This document shows positions 36,747-51,236 of a stretch of 64,000 nucleotides of DNA, in pieces. The DNA is from Cavia porcellus (lineage: Eukaryota > Chordata > Mammalia > Rodentia > Caviidae), in contig NW_026947506.1 of assembly GCF_034190915.1 (NCBI RefSeq), forward strand, positions 11,841,501 through 11,905,500. The letters are read 5' to 3'. The first letter of the stretch is position 1; each line of letters opens with the position of its first letter. The position numbers were made by a program, and so were the translations under genes. The notes beneath the pieces were generated by a model that had not been told where the DNA came from, made no database searches, and was given only the letters and a program-made list of their open reading frames with translations.

Positions 36747-39700
36747 CAAGGTGCTGTAAGAAAATGAGAAAAGTCAAGGTGAAACTCATTAGCTTAATTG
36801 AAGAGATGACATTTCACCTAGAGTTGTTTGAGTAACATAAGGAGGTTACCCCTACAATGTTAAAATTGCATTGATGGAAGAAGGAGTAGTTTGAAGCAAA
36901 AACATGAGGCTCTGCTGAGCACAGAGACAGGGCATTGTTATGCATTGTCTAAATGTGAACCCAAAAGGAGGATTGAGGCTTTGAGAAACTTATCACTCTT
37001 ATGCTTGTAGAAGTCTAGTAAAGTGTTGCAGAAGCACTTACATTCAAGGCAAATTCTCGATGGAATAAGTGCAGCCTGTACCTGAATTTTCTAGATATGT
37101 CTATATTGCTATCATAATTATTTTTGGGAACTCAGGTTGTGCCTCCTACATTTTTCTTCATATCAGAACATCAGTAAAAGACCTGAGAGATTTGCAAATT
37201 ATTTGTCAGTATAAAATGACTGCCTCTGTGAGTGCATCCTTTAGTGACCATTTAGGGACCCAGAGGCTAGACAACATAGGCTTCAAAGGCTCGTGTTCAG
37301 GTGACTGGCAACACCATGCAGGTTCCTAACACACTTACTTCTTGCCCATGCAACACACAATGTAATGGCTTGATAGTGGTGGAGAATCTATCAACAGTCT
37401 TCTAAACCAAGCTATTGATATAGCTGGGCTTCTCTCCAAGAGAAAAATTATATATAGCGGTAGGTAACTAAAGAACTTTCTCATGTCTCAAAAATGTCAC
37501 ATCTTATCCTTTCCTATCTGTTGTAGTCAGGATTTGCAAGGGAAGAGACTTAATATGGATCTTGTAATTGATAAGATGATTTTAAAATATTTACCCCGAA
37601 AAAGTCAGATTTAGAGAGATGTAGAACGTTTAATATACTAGAGACCAAAAAATCCAGCTGAGTACTTGAATGTTATGACAATATACAGCATAAGTACAGC
37701 TGAAGAATTAGAGCCCACGGCAAGGACCATCAAAAGTTTACCCGCAGACCTAGAGGCACTTACAATGTGTCATGCAAGTCTCTGTTAAAGTTGTACACTA
37801 GGAAAGCACAAAGTTCAGTGTTGGAAGCTAGAAATCCTGTTCCCTTGGTCATAGGATCTGTGCCACCAGGTTGAGTGATCAGTACTGGAGCCAAGACATA
37901 GAGCTCAAGCTAAGGGACAGAGATCTGCAAAAGAGAACAGTCACCATGCACAGCAATAATGAGGACCTGAGTTCCTCTGATGATGATGATGGCTGAGTTC
38001 ATATCTGGAAAACCAGTGCTATCAGCTTCTCCGTGAGAATCTACAGCCCAGCTCCTTTCCCTCCAGTTCTCATTTAATGCTGTTTTAAAGAATCCTTCAG
38101 TGGATGTTCTGCCCACAAACCATGAAGTCTTCATTCACTGGGTGATCCAAGTTGACCATTACTAAGCGGGTCACACCACCAAAGCAGTTCATTGATTACT
38201 TAAAATCCAAACCAGACTTTATATCATTTCATATATTAAAGTTGTCATCTGGTCTGCTTCACATAAACAACAGTGACAAAACCTGAGGCTCATTCTAATG
38301 AAATAATCAGGAACATAAAACTTCACAAAGTAGTCTTCACATCTGCTTTGATATACTTCTCACAGGAAATATATGATATGTTTCTATCTGTGTGTCCTGC
38401 ACACTACCTAACTGTGGACATTTGAATGAAACTACCGACAGGGTTATTGACCTTCTGATTATCCCAGGAAATCTTTAAAATATTTTCTAAGGAAAGTAGA
38501 AAAAGAAACAGTTATGTACATTTATGTTTCACTGCAGCACACTGACAGCCCTGAACACAGAAGAGAATGTCATGAGGCTGGTGGTATGCACATCACCACT
38601 TCAACAAAGCTGAGGTTTCCAAAGATGCTGGAGGTAAAAAGTGGAAATACTTTAAGAGCAAAAACAGTTGAAATAAAATGTACTGAACACGCATTTAATA
38701 TACCAAATCTAAACTAGGCCTGGTGGCTCTTGCATGGAGCCCAGTACTTGAGACACTGAGGAAGGAGAATAGTTGGAGACCACTCCGGGTTATAAAGTGA
38801 TCTCAAGGCCAGCCTGAACTTCATAGCAACATGTTTCCTCAAAAAGATAAATATATCAAATCTAATGAACATAATACTGTACTAGTGATTGCCTGTGATA
38901 TTAGCATGACTCTTATGCTTATAGTGACCTGTAGTCAACTAGGAAAACGTAACTTACAGCCCATTTCACAATAAAATATCACACCATTTACCAAATAGAG
39001 TACACTGGTGAGTTTTTTTGTTCATCACTGATATTTGGTGGTGATGGAGCAGTGCTTGCTGCTGCTCTCCACAGAAAAATGACTATTGCTGCAGTAACAG
39101 GAATCTGCATGAATTACTGCAATATGTCCTTAACTCTTTGTGGTAGAGACCCACTAAAGGAAACACTGCACTAATGAGAATTACTAATTTTAGTCTTTTG
39201 AATACTTTAAAAACTGACTTCAGTAGTGGTTGAACTACTTACCTACATTTCCACCAACAAGGTTAAATAGTTCCTTTTCTCCTCTAATCTCATGAACGTT
39301 TTTTAGATCTTGTGGTGATTTGTTCTCTTTGCAATTAGATTATGTCCCCATTTGCATTTCTCTATTGTGCAAAAATGCTCAATAGTTCTTCAGGTATTTC
39401 TTAGCAAGTTGTACATATCCTGAAAAATGTGTGTTCCTTTCACATTCCTACTGGTTTTGCATGTTAGCTGTGAGGGAGTAACAGGCAAAATTTCTCTCAT
39501 TCTGTAGTTTTTTTCTTCATCCTTTTAGTTTGATTTTTTTTGTGGCTTCTATGTTTATGCAGGAGGATTAATATTATACAAAGTCCTTTTTGCATGTTTT
39601 GTGACCCTATCTTATTTTCTACACAAAACAGCAGCAATACCATTAAGAAAAAAATATTTTTTAATACCTCTACATTCAGAACATGGAATGTTCTGGCTCT

Positions 39701-42302
39701 TTTATGTTCCAGTATGTTTTACTCTAATAGAGTGATATTTGAAAGTTCTGCACAAATTACCATAAAAGTACATTTCCTGAGTGAAAGAAAAATCACAATG
39801 TATAGTAGTGATTATTTCATCCCATCGTACATTTATATTCTTGAACTTAACTTACTTTTTTCCTTAAACTTCAAATGCTGGTATAAAAACAACTGCTACA
39901 CAGTCTACTAAATAATCCAACTGTTGTCTTTCAAAGTCAGCTTAAAGCCATGATTGTCCCATCTCATCCTCTCCTGATGCTGGGGCTAAAGAAATCACAT
40001 TCACCCTAATCTTTATAAGTAGCTCCTTACCAATGCAGTTATTTAAATACCAGATGATCAAGATTGCATGCTTTTTGTTAGTTTTTATACAATAACAAGG
40101 AATATAAAAGTGAAAATACTACTGTATTCAATACAAGAATGAATGGGTTAAAATGACACCTGCTCCAATGATGCTCAGGATGGTCCCCTCATAAACAAAT
40201 ATGCTCCCCAAGTGATGCTTGGGGATAACTGCTAGGTGGCCAATTGATAAAGGACAACTACTGATGTATAATTGTGAGTATTCAGAAATGTTGACACTGG
40301 GGAGGAAAGGGAGGAGTACTAAAGCATTAAGCTACATCTGCAGAACTTAAAGATACATTTTGATACAGCATCACACTAATTGTGTAGGTTGGACTCAACT
40401 TCCTCTTCCACTACTTTAAGTCCACTGAGGTGCTAGGATTACAAGCATGCATCAACACAACCATTGAGATTTACTTTCATAGTAAAAGGAGAATGTGCAT
40501 GTACTCAGGATATGTGTCTTATAGATTCAGTATTCTATTATTAGCTGTAATACAAACTCCAAATTTTCCCACTGATGGTAAGCAGAAATGTGCTGCAGGG
40601 AATCTGGCCGCATGCTGTAGTGCACTCAGGCTGACAATGTACTTCACAGTGTCTTTTACTTTGTGAAGTATATCAGGTACTTGAAGTACAAAATAGATAT
40701 AGTTTTAGTGGTGATTACACAACAGGTGAGTAATTTATTTTGCCAAGGAAAATTGAGACATGGGCAAGCTATCTTCACTGGCTTAGGGGTATTTAATGCA
40801 ATGCTCACTTTTGTTTTCATGACACCACAGGTTTTAACAACATAATTCCATTGGAACCTAAGCAGATTTTGTATTCAACAACACTGCATTAAACACTTTC
40901 CAAATTACAGGAACATTAATATGGAAGTGAAAACCACAGGCCACAGGAAACCAACTGGGATTCATGGCCCAGTGTATATGTTTAAATATATCGGCACACA
41001 CCACAAACACCAGGCACTGGTCCTTATAAATAAAGAGATATGCCATTGTATAAATTCACAATTCAGTAAAACAGAACACAATCTGAATCTCAGTTTAGCA
41101 AATTTACTTTTTACTGTGCTGACAGCCCAAAATTTAGGTTTACCTTCATGCCAAAATTTCAGTGTTTTATGAAAAATATATAATGTGTTTGAAGCATCAA
41201 GGAATAAAATAAAGGTGGTTGCATGATACATTCAATAACAACATTTTCCACCAAACCAACTACACATTTAAGAAAAATGCCTTTCAAAGTATGGTTACTC
41301 ATAAATAATATGACATTTTATAATTTCTGGAGATATTAATATATTTTGTGATATGCTTTTGGAGACAAGTTATGGTCCTGTCAGTATGGGGCCATCAGAA
41401 ATTCACAGTGGCATGGTTTACGTTTGGTACATGTGGGGAAAATTTAATAGCAAAGTAAAGGCATAATATAAACATAACATGTAAAATTCTGCTGGTTAGA
41501 AAAACAAAGGTTTACTTAAATGACAAATGTTGGCTGCATTGAAAAAGAAAATCAGACAAATGTAATGTACATGGTATAATAGCCAGTGATATTAGGAAAT
41601 CAGCAGGTATCTCATCACAACATGCAAAACAAACATTCATTAATGTACTAGTTATGTGAAAAGAACACAACTTTGTCAAAAACACATGCTCCAAGCCTCT
41701 ATAAATGTATATCTTAATGCCAAATATTGCATCAACTTCAGAAACATCATATATGAAAGAGAAAATAAAGCATGTGCATCAAAATATTAAAGCAAATGCA
41801 GTGGCAAAATTACAATGCACCATAAAATAAGAGACTAGATTAATATCACTCTGAATAGTGCACAATATCATTGCTAGATTTTACATTATCATGCTACAGA
41901 ATAACCATTGGATTTCTAAGTGTCTCTTCTTCAGAGTATCTGTTCATTGCATTGTGTATTATATAATTTGGTCCCATAAATAGGTAGAAATTCTTCCCAT
42001 GTGTGAATCTCTATGTGTATATCTATCCTTTTGGTATTATGGGGAAAAACAGATCAAAACAAGACAACAAAACAAATTCCTAGAAAATTATGATATGAAA
42101 AAGTAATATAAGACCACAATATTAGGTGATGTTAAGTACTTAGTATGCTTTCTCTTGTTATTTTCAATAGAATTTTTCACATTATCAGGTGTTATATAGT
42201 TAAGCAAAACATTACATAGCTATTTTTATAAAAACACAACTTTGAAGACATTGTAGGATGTGAAAGCAGTTAATAATCAAACCTGGAATGGATATCTTTT
42301 AT
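36747..42302. other. Non-coding duplicated DNA (copy 2)
   Basis: Counterpart of about 1.07-6.63 kb. It holds the old B1-like elements at 38713-38858 (plus) and about 40345-40470 (minus) and nothing else that I can identify. Short open frames shared with copy 1 (37069-37329; 37910-38134) have no known domains. Confidence 0.55.
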
Positions 42303-42413
42303 TTATTCACTTTTATTTATTTACTTGTTGGTACTTGGGATCACACTCATGACCTCACACTTGCCATGCAGGTGCTTAAGCGACTGAGCTAAATCCCCAG
42401 TCCCCCAATGGAT
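42303..42413 (-). mobile_element. ID-type SINE
   Basis: Inverted ID pattern from 'ggtacttgggatcacactc' to 'gctaaatccccagtcccc'. Orthologous to 6631-6722 in copy 1. Confidence 0.8.
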
Positions 42414-43431
42414 ATATTTTACATCTTGCCATCTTCAGAGTAGTTGCCTCTACTCTTAGACTTGATACCAGCAAGCATACCAAATGTGAATAACATCAGT
42501 CAAGGCAAAATAGCATTCAAACAAAACAGCTTCAAATAAGATCAGACATAGTAAGACAATGTAAATAATAAAGCGTTTCAGTTTAAGTTAATAGGAAATT
42601 AAGGATAGTTAACATGGTATAACCTGCTATTTTTGGGTTATATGTATGTGCCCTCAAAGTTGAGCAGCCAGAAGGGAACAAAATATAATCAAACTAAACA
42701 GAGCAATAAGACTATTGTAGCTTTTAAATATGGATACACTTTTAACAATGTCCTCTGCCTTCTTTTTTTAGGCAATTCCTCACCTTTTTCTGTCTCAGGA
42801 TACTATTATTCACAGTGATATTAGTCTAGTCTCTTATGTTCAGTTTCAGCATACATAAAGATAAAGACAGCTACTACAAAGAGAATGAGAGACATTATGG
42901 TAGTCATTATTGACTTCCCCAAAATCAGGTCTTGAAGACCGAAAAAGCCTTTACCATCCTGTAATTATCTGATTAGTTCTATAATGTTCAGTATATATAT
43001 TCAATGTGTGTGAAGATGGGAACAGCACTTTGGAAGAAAACTAGACAGTGAACATCTCCAGTGGACTTGCTTTGAAATCTGTGTTTCCTTATCTTGTTTT
43101 CTTATGAACTGTTCTGTTCTGTTTTCTCATGTTAATCTTACCCACTTTAGGATAAAAAATAAGTGTGTAGGCAGCATATTAGTAGTTTTTTGTTGGATCA
43201 TTGAGCAGAAATTTTCACAGTGTCATTATTTGAATGTCACTTTGTATGCTTTAATTTTGTAACTAGAACAACTACTTCTAAGATGACAATATGTAACTTA
43301 TCAACTAGTGATTTCTTGTTGTTTATTTTTCTGAAATTCTGTATTATCTATACCCTTTTTTCTGTTTTTTTTTTTTTACTGTTAAATAAACAACATTACA
43401 ATTCCCCAAAAAATGACAAAAAAATTGATTT
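42414..43431. other. Non-coding duplicated DNA (copy 2)
   Basis: Counterpart of 6.72-7.70 kb; no gene recognised. Confidence 0.5.
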
Positions 43432-43545
43432 GGGCTGGGGATTTAGCTGAGCGGCATAAGCGCCTTTTTTGCAAGCAGGCAGTCGTGAGTTATATCCCAG
43501 GTACCGATAAAAAGGAAAAAAAAAGACAAAAACAAAAACAAAAAA
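43432..43545 (+). mobile_element. ID-type SINE, private to copy 2
   Basis: gggctggggatttagctgag, a tRNA-like body and ggtaccgataaaaaggaaaa plus a tail. Flanking sequence is imperfectly repeated on both sides (aattccccaaaa / aattccccccaaaa). Copy 1 has the empty site near 7710-7740. Confidence 0.88.
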
Positions 43546-43899
43546 ATTCCCCCCAAAATATAAAAATTAAGTTTTAAAGACAAAACATTAAGTACGTAGA
43601 CATTATCCATACTTTAAAGTGAAAAGCACATTTCAGTTTACCATGTTTAATTACAAGATGTCATGTTGAAGCACAAAGGCACTTTAAAAAATCTAGAGAG
43701 GTACAAGTGATTAACTGAAAACATACAACATGCGCACTTGAAGAGAGCTCCACCTCAGATTTTTCGTTTCTGGAAAATTTGTGAAGAAATATTGACATCA
43801 AACTTCGGTATTGATTATTTCTTCAGGTCTCCTTGGGATTTTTAAAGTAAACTTAGATCTAAACTGTCTGAACAGTTATGCTTTTTCTATGTATTTAAC

Positions 43900-44203
43900 A
43901 ACAAACATGGATTGCCATATTTCTCACATTGTTAATTCACATAGCATCTCTGTCTGGTGAGCTCTTTCATAATGTAACCATCATCATGTGTGCTGAGAGT
44001 ATTGCCATAACACATAGGATTTATCTCTAGTGTGAGTTTCTTCATGTATTTCACTTACACTCTGGCTGCTGAAAGTGTCTCCACTTGCTTACATAGCCAG
44101 TGATTTTTCCCAGTGTCAATTATTTCATGTGTTTTGCAATGACTTTGTGCAGTAAAAGGTTGGCCACATTGTTATATACACAAAGTTTCGCACCAGTGTA
44201 AAG
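43900..44203 (-). pseudogene. Decayed finger modules downstream of the copy 2 array
   Basis: Counterpart of 8060-8395. Linker- and histidine-like remnants occur without intact C2H2 ligands. Confidence 0.4.
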
Positions 44204-45225
<1,022 letters not shown>

Positions 45226-46882
45226 CTATGAGCACCATATGTAGTCACTGACTTGTGATTTCTTACTGTTTATTTTCACATTGAAAGTAGTATTATTTCT
45301 ACTTATTTTGTTTTTAGTCTTTACTTAAATTTAAAACAGAGAAAAAATTCACAGTGAAATAGCTCTCTGTGTTAAAGACTGCATTAATGTCAAGCTCTTT
45401 TTTTAATGCCTGCTAAGATAGTCTGACAATGAAGCAACAGAATGCCTTGTATGATATGTTGAAAACAACCATTCGCTAAAGACTGGTACATATTTCCAAA
45501 TCTTAAAAGTTGGTTTGTTTTGAAATGCAGAATATTAACTTCACTTTGGGTATGGGTACATATGTTTATCACAGACAGATCGTTCTGATATGTTTCCCCA
45601 TCACATTCTGCCTTCTGTCCTTAACCTGTAGTTCTCTTTTCCAAATGGTCAGTCTTACCTTACTCTATCAACTCTCTTTCATTTCATTGCACAATTTGTA
45701 TTTTGCTTTCCCATCTAGAAGAAACCTTGTGACTTTTTAGGTTATATAGCTGAGCTACTTCACTGAATTGATGGGAAAAAGACACACCTATTTCTTATTG
45801 CATATGACATTATATTATTTATTTTTTGACATTATATAACATGTTTTTATCTTATCCATGCTGGGAATGAACAACAGGTACTAGCGTAAAATCTCTATCT
45901 TTTTAATTTATTTTAAGAGATTTTCACTGAGCATTAAACTGTGAAGTTTGAACTTGAATTTGGCATTCTGCAAAATCTGATTCCTAGGGTGCTGGGTTTG
46001 CAAGAATGTACAATCACAGAGAGTCTATTAATATTTTCCTTATCCACAAATTCAGTAATAAGTAGCTAAGCTGCTTTAAGGCCTGATCTCTTTTATCTTG
46101 TTCTGCTTTGTATATGAGTAAGCATGTATCTGTATTTTATGCAGATTTTGAGTTTTTAAAAATATATCCTGGACAAGTATGAGGGGATGAACTTCTAGAG
46201 AACACTGCATACTGATACTCAGAATGAGTGCACTTAACATTCCACCAGCCTACTAAGAATTTTTATCAAAATGGCTGATTCTCTAGACCATGGCTTGGAA
46301 ACATAGCACTCAGATTTATTTCAAATTCTATTGCAATCTTAGCAATTTTTAGATAATGAATGTGTGGTATACACATGTATATATGGGTAGAAAAACTGAA
46401 GGCAGAATGCCATAACTCAAAGTGTATGCCTTTTGTAACATGTATATTCAATGTGATACATTTTCATGATTTAATTCCCTCTTTGTACATACCCTAGCTT
46501 ATACATCTTCGGAGAATATTAGTGACATTAGATTGAACGGTGACTCAATTTTTTGGCGGTCATTTTTCTGCTGACTCTCTAATTACTCAGGAACATTCCT
46601 TCTCCTTGTGAGTGTGAATTACCTTAAGTATCTCCAGTAAATTTTGCATTCTGTTACAGCTTCCTGGATATTCCCAAGTCCTCCTGAATAGCAGACATAG
46701 AAATACCAGGACTCATTAGAGTATTACATACAAATTAATAGATTTTGATTAGATTTATGACATAATGTGACCATGTCTCAGCTATTTTTCAAACTATTTT
46801 CACATTCTTTTTAATGAAACAGCACTGATGAGCAACAAACAACATTCTGATAGCATGAGTGATAAAAAGATGTCAGCCTTAC
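45226..46882 (-). other. Intron-equivalent sequence (copy 2)
   Basis: Counterpart of 10232-11876. The acceptor region (gtgctcatag) is still present near 45.23 kb. No KRAB-B exon is recognised. Confidence 0.5.
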
Positions 46883-47009
46883 CTATCATACCCATTTTCC
46901 CAAAGGTTTCCCCCATCACATCTCTGCAGAGGTTCTTTTGGGATGGACTCAGCAAAGTCCACTCTGCATTGCTGAAGTTCACAGCCATATTTTCAAAGGT
47001 CACCACCTC
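46883..47009 (-). pseudogene. KRAB-A box exon, damaged (copy 2)
   Basis: A 127-nt counterpart of 11877-12003 with ttag acceptor and gtaagg donor still in place and no stop. Key positions have changed: EDV is ENM, EEW is AEW, LYRDVM is LCRDVM, and MLE is MGE as in copy 1. The DV, EEW and MLE positions are those known to matter for TRIM28 binding, so repression is probably lost. This fits the collapse of its zinc-finger exon. Confidence 0.82.
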
Positions 47010-47094
47010 CTAAGGGATCATATATATATTTCTCAAAGTAAGTTTGAGACCCCAGGTCTGGGATATCTTAAATTGTTTCCTACAAATGTGAATC

Positions 47095-47250
47095 AAAAGC
47101 AAAGTGTGGTAGTGTATATCTATAATTCCAGCATGCAAAAGGCTGAGAAAGGACAGGTTTGGTGAGGTCAGGGCAATTCTAGGCTCCATAGGGTGTTCAA
47201 ATCCAGCTCATATACCTACAGAAAGCTTGTCTCAATAAAACAAAACTAAA
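47095..47250 (+). mobile_element. B1-like SINE
   Basis: Orthologue of 12093-12240 ('aaagtgtggtagtgtatatc', 'ttccagcatgcaaaaggctg'). Confidence 0.7.
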
Positions 47251-47528
47251 CAAATAAATCCAAACAAAACATCTGAATGGAGAGTGATTTCTTCAAATCT
47301 TAAATCCATGTCTTGGTCATCAATTTTGTGTATATACACATTTTTGGAGACCTCAAATTTGATGCTATATTTCAACTCACTGCTAATGTAACAGCCAAAT
47401 AGGTGCACTGATTCTTCTGGTGAGCCACTGCAAGATTCCCTGTGTACTGTCTGTAAAGCAGAGCTCACATTGAGAAGCCTGCAGCATCCACAAATCACAG
47501 AGGCAGATAAATATCCCATATTCGACTG
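47232..47528 (-). other. Conserved open frame, copy 2 proximal
   Basis: Homologue of the 12239-12526 frame. It keeps KNVYIHKIDDQDMDLRFEE without stops. Its upstream end is overrun by the inserted monomer-repeat element, so any open sequence beyond about 47514 is a fusion by chance. Confidence 0.3.
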
Positions 47529-48517
47529 GGAAGCCAAGAAGCAAATCCCTCTCCCACCCACGTGATAAGCAGTGGCAGTCTGGCAGACTGTGTCCCTTCC
47601 AGAGGGAGAACGAGCAGTAGCTCCTGAGATCCACACTAAGTTTGAACTTAGGACACTTTGAAGCCAAGCAAGCACCTCCCCTCTGCTAAGCCTTGGAGGT
47701 TTGGCAGAATGTTGCCCTCCCAGGTGGAGAAGCAGCAGCAGCTCCTGAGATGTGCACCATGTTGGAACTTAGCACACTGGGAAGCCAAGCAAACACCTCC
47801 CCTGCCTGGTAAGTGGTGGCAGTTTGGCAGACTGTGGCCCTTCCAGGGGGAGAACTAGCAGCAGTTCCTGAGATCCACACCATGTTGGAACTTAGGATGC
47901 TGGGAATCCAAGCAAGCACTTCCCCTCCCTGGTAAGCCCTGGCATTGTGGCTGACTGTGGCCCTTCCAGGGGAGAACCAACATCAGCTCCTGAGTTGTAC
48001 ACCATATTGTAACTTAGGACGCTGTGAAACCAAACAACAAGGCTGCCTCATTGCTAAGCAATAGTGAACTTACTGATGCACGGCCTAGAATCAAACATCC
48101 TATTTCCCCTACCCCTCTTCTCCCATCCCACTCATTAGCAAATGTGAACCAGAAATCTGAGCATCTCCTGGGAAGCTGACCATAGCAATTAAGGGGAACT
48201 TCCTTCGACCAGGTCTTTGAAGGCAAATATTTTTACTACTGTTTTGCTCTATTTTGATTAATGGTACTGCTCTATTCAATATTCTGTTTTGATAAGTTCT
48301 ATGATGTTCTGTATTTCATCTCATTTTGATATATGTGATTGAAAGAACAACTATTATAAAGATAACAAAATATACTGTGATACCTATTACTGTTATCACA
48401 TTAACCTACTGTGAAGTTCTGTACCAATTTCACTGGATGATCATAGTTGGCTTTATTCTGTCTTGTTCTGTAGTATTTTACCACTTTCAAAATTAAAATA
48501 AAAGAAAAACAAGTCTC
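47515..48517 (+). mobile_element. Non-autonomous composite element: tandem monomers, unique 3' part, A-rich tail
   Basis: An insertion private to copy 2. The empty site is at about 12505-12520 in copy 1 and 19770-19785 in the internal paralogue. It has four monomers of about 120-129 bp plus a partial fifth, then about 470 bp of unique AT-rich sequence ending aaaattaaaataaaag. It has no coding capacity. The layout resembles SVA-like elements or an L1 whose monomeric 5' UTR is joined to a short 3' end. Clear target-site duplications are not visible. The family is not recognised. Confidence 0.7.
47526..48040 (+). repeat. Tandem array of about 122-bp monomers
   Basis: Units begin at a ctgggaagccaagc motif near 47526, 47655, 47778, 47901 and 48021 (the last degraded). 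Each contains 'tggcagactgtggcccttcc', 'agcagcagctcctgaga' and 'ttggaacttaggac'-like blocks. Unit lengths are 129, 123, 123 and 120 bp. Confidence 0.85.
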
Positions 48518-49042
48518 ATCAATCACTTTGATAGATGACAGATGATGTCTCTTCAAATCTCATTTAGGACACTGAGTTCTTTGTTCTTAATATACTTAAG
48601 CAGTATTTTGAAATATGAATTTGATTTCATAGCACAAAACATACATAACGTCAAATATGGTACATAAATCATAACTCAAATGTTAGTTGAAAAAGATGTA
48701 TTTAAAAAAATGTATATAAAATGAAACAAGGCCCAAGCTGTAAATTATAGCTCAATGTCACCAAGTGATCACTTTCCATTCCGATGTAAGAAATATATCT
48801 TGGGAGGCTGGTGAAGGAGTTCTTCTTTGAATTGGGGTTATCCTAAGTTACAGAGCTGTCTAAAATAGAGAAACTTTGACTGAGATACCCCACAGACAAT
48901 GTGAAACTTGAAAAGAGACTGCATAAGACACCTTTGGTTTGTTTTAAAAATTATAGCCATACAATACAGCAAAATTCCAACAATATTCAAAGCTTTCTGG
49001 GCAACAAGTTGGATATCTTCATACTATATAGAAAACACTTTC
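48518..49042. other. KZNF upstream sequence (copy 2)
   Basis: Counterpart of 12.52-13.05 kb with the same partial B1 (about 48795-48900). No gene. Confidence 0.5.
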
Positions 49043-49121
49043 ATAGCTGGCTATTTAGCTCAGTGGCATGAACACCTCCGTGGCAAGCATAGGTCATGAG
49101 TTCGATCCTTGGTACAAAAAA
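49043..49121 (+). mobile_element. ID-type SINE
   Basis: Orthologue of 13056-13131: 'tagctggctatttagctcag' through 'gtcatgagttcgatccttgg'. Confidence 0.75.
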
Positions 49122-49960
49122 ATTCAAATTTCACCTTCAAGACAGTGGGGCATAATTAGAGATAATCAAAATTAGATCTCAAGTATGGAACAAAAAGTTC
49201 CTGCATTGACAGGGATGTGGAATACTGATTGTTGCCAGAGCTGGTGTTATTCTCCTCAAGGAAGCAATCAGAACCCAACTTGAACTTCATACCTACTCTA
49301 AGATCTACCTGACTTTCAGCAAAAGACCCTCTATGTTGTATGTCCTGCTATTGGCACCCTGCATCCTGCTAGTCACTTCCACATCCTTTCCATGCTCCTC
49401 TGATCCACCCTGAGTATCAAACCCTTCATGTCTAACTATTTATATCCCAGCACAATTTCATTTTAGGGCTTCTCCTTTACACCACTTACTAAAGTCCATT
49501 GCAGAGCATTTCCATATTTAAACTCTCTATGATCAACCAAGCTACTAAATCAACTCTTAATTCAGAGATAACACACCTATTCCTTTCCATTCAGAAGGAT
49601 ATCACATGTATATGTCCAGGCAAAAGCCTAAATTTTGGCATTTTTCAATGAGGATTTAACAGGTAACCCTTTCTGGAATTTGTCCTTTGTAAATTTTTAC
49701 CCTGTCCTTGATAACACTTTCATATTGGCTTCATTTTTCTCAGACTTCAAAAGTCTATGGCTGTTCTCACAAACCTATTCTGTGAGCAGGGGTGCCAATA
49801 GCAGGATATACAACATAGAGGGTCTTTTAAATAATGAAGTATATTCAGAAATTATTTTGCACTGTTCTTTACAATACACAGGAATTTACCAGGTGTTTGG
49901 AAAGCCTTTCTCCAATGAGGCACATCACTACACATCTCTGAATTCTCAGGGCCTTTGCCA
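49122..49960. other. KZNF upstream sequence (copy 2)
   Basis: Counterpart of 13.13-13.94 kb, ending at the provirus target site. No gene. Confidence 0.5.
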
Positions 49961-49966
49961 CCATTA
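49961..49966. repeat. Provirus target-site duplication, left
   Basis: ccatta, repeated at 57710-57715. A 6-bp duplication is usual for class II (ERVK-type) insertions. Confidence 0.75.
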
Positions 49967-50311
49967 TTCAGCCCGCGGATCAAGGCTGTGGTCCTTGCCT
50001 GGAGAGGGCACGGGGATGGGTGGCTGGGCAAGAGAAAAGAGAGATGGACACAAGGCGGGATTCCATTCAAGGCTTATTTATTCTTAAAATGGCTACAACT
50101 TATATAGGGTGGAGGCGGGCCAATGGGGCAGGAAGAGGGCACAGAGTGTTACCTGATAGGTCATTGTCACATCTGGATATATGATGTAAGCAGGAGAGGA
50201 TTATGGGCAATGTAGGCAGACATGAGGATCATGGGAAATGTAGGCAGACACAGCAGAGGCCCACAGGGGGGCGAGATAAGGTGGCAGCAGTGAGATATCC
50301 TGCTCCCTACA
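49967..50311 (-). repeat. 3' LTR
   Basis: A 345-bp LTR starting TGTAGGGAGC on the minus strand. It contains TATATAAG, an ATTGG box beside a GGCGGG stretch, and an AATAAA polyadenylation signal, in the same positions as in the 5' LTR. Its inner edge abuts the polypurine tract. The outer edge is uncertain by a few bases. Confidence 0.92.
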
Positions 50312-50331
50312 TCTCCTCCCTTTTTATTATA
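50312..50331 (-). other. Polypurine tract
   Basis: On the minus strand aaaaagggaggaga directly precedes the 3' LTR, as needed for plus-strand DNA priming. Confidence 0.8.
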
Positions 50332-50520
50332 TTTTTTAGGAGTATGGCAGGCCCTGTGAGAACAGTGCCTATCTTGGGTCAAGGACTCTTCATATGTACC
50401 AAATTGAGCCTTATCTGTCATGGGCCTGCAGGATAGCAGTTGGTCCTGTGCCTGTCTTAGGTGTTCGATGGCATAACATATGTGTCCTAGTTGCCGGTCT
50501 CTGGCTGCCTGTCCAGTACC

Positions 50521-51236
50521 TCAGCGCATTGGGGCCACATCATTATGTGGACCATCAGTGGATGTTCTTTCCTGATAAGTTTGTTGTTCTACTATCTCCA
50601 ATTGATGGTAATGTACCTGAATGGGCTTTGCCATAAACGTGTCAATCCTGTTATTAAGGAGTGTCACAATCCTCTGGAAAATACAAGGGCCTACAGTAAG
50701 GAGTAGCAATAAAGCAGCCAGGGGCCCCAAGAGGGGGGCAATGTAAGGGAAGAGACCCCCCCCCCACATGGAAGAGAAGGTCATTTCTCTGAGGCGTTCC
50801 TTTTCTCTCTCTTTGAGGCGCTCTCTTAGTTAAGTCATGGACTCTCTGATGACTCCTGAGTGGTCGGCATAAAAACAGCATTCTTCTTTGAGAGCAGCAC
50901 ATAAGCCACCCTCCTTCATAAATAGGAGGTCTAGTCCTCTTCTATTTTGTAGGACTACCTAAGATAAAGACATCAGAGATGCTTGTAAAGCCACTACAGA
51001 TGTTTCTATTTCTTTTAAATCTTGATCTACTGCTGTCTGTAATTGAGCTAGATGCTGATTTCCCAACACTAGAGCTGTAGTCCCTGTTCCTATTCCCATT
51101 GCGACTCCTAACCCTAGTAATACAGCTAAGGTGAGTGTCACCAAGAATAGCCAACAGGATTGGGTGAAATCAGGTTGGGTATGATTTACAGCCGTGTATG
51201 CCCCTTTAATCAAACTGAATAGGTTAGAATGTGAAT
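50521..51236 (-). pseudogene. env: env, transmembrane (TM) part, broken
   Basis: Minus-strand remains of the envelope fusion subunit. Near 51.09-51.16 kb is a hydrophobic Gly/Ala-rich fusion-peptide-like segment, followed by a heptad-rich helix. In-frame stops occur near 50959 and 50836. Between them lie a [11 protein letters not shown] segment and a C-x6-CC motif, diagnostic of gamma/type-D envelopes. A frameshift separates this from the membrane anchor (about 50.66-50.73 kb) and a cytoplasmic tail of about 50 residues. It could not yield a complete protein. Confidence 0.85.
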
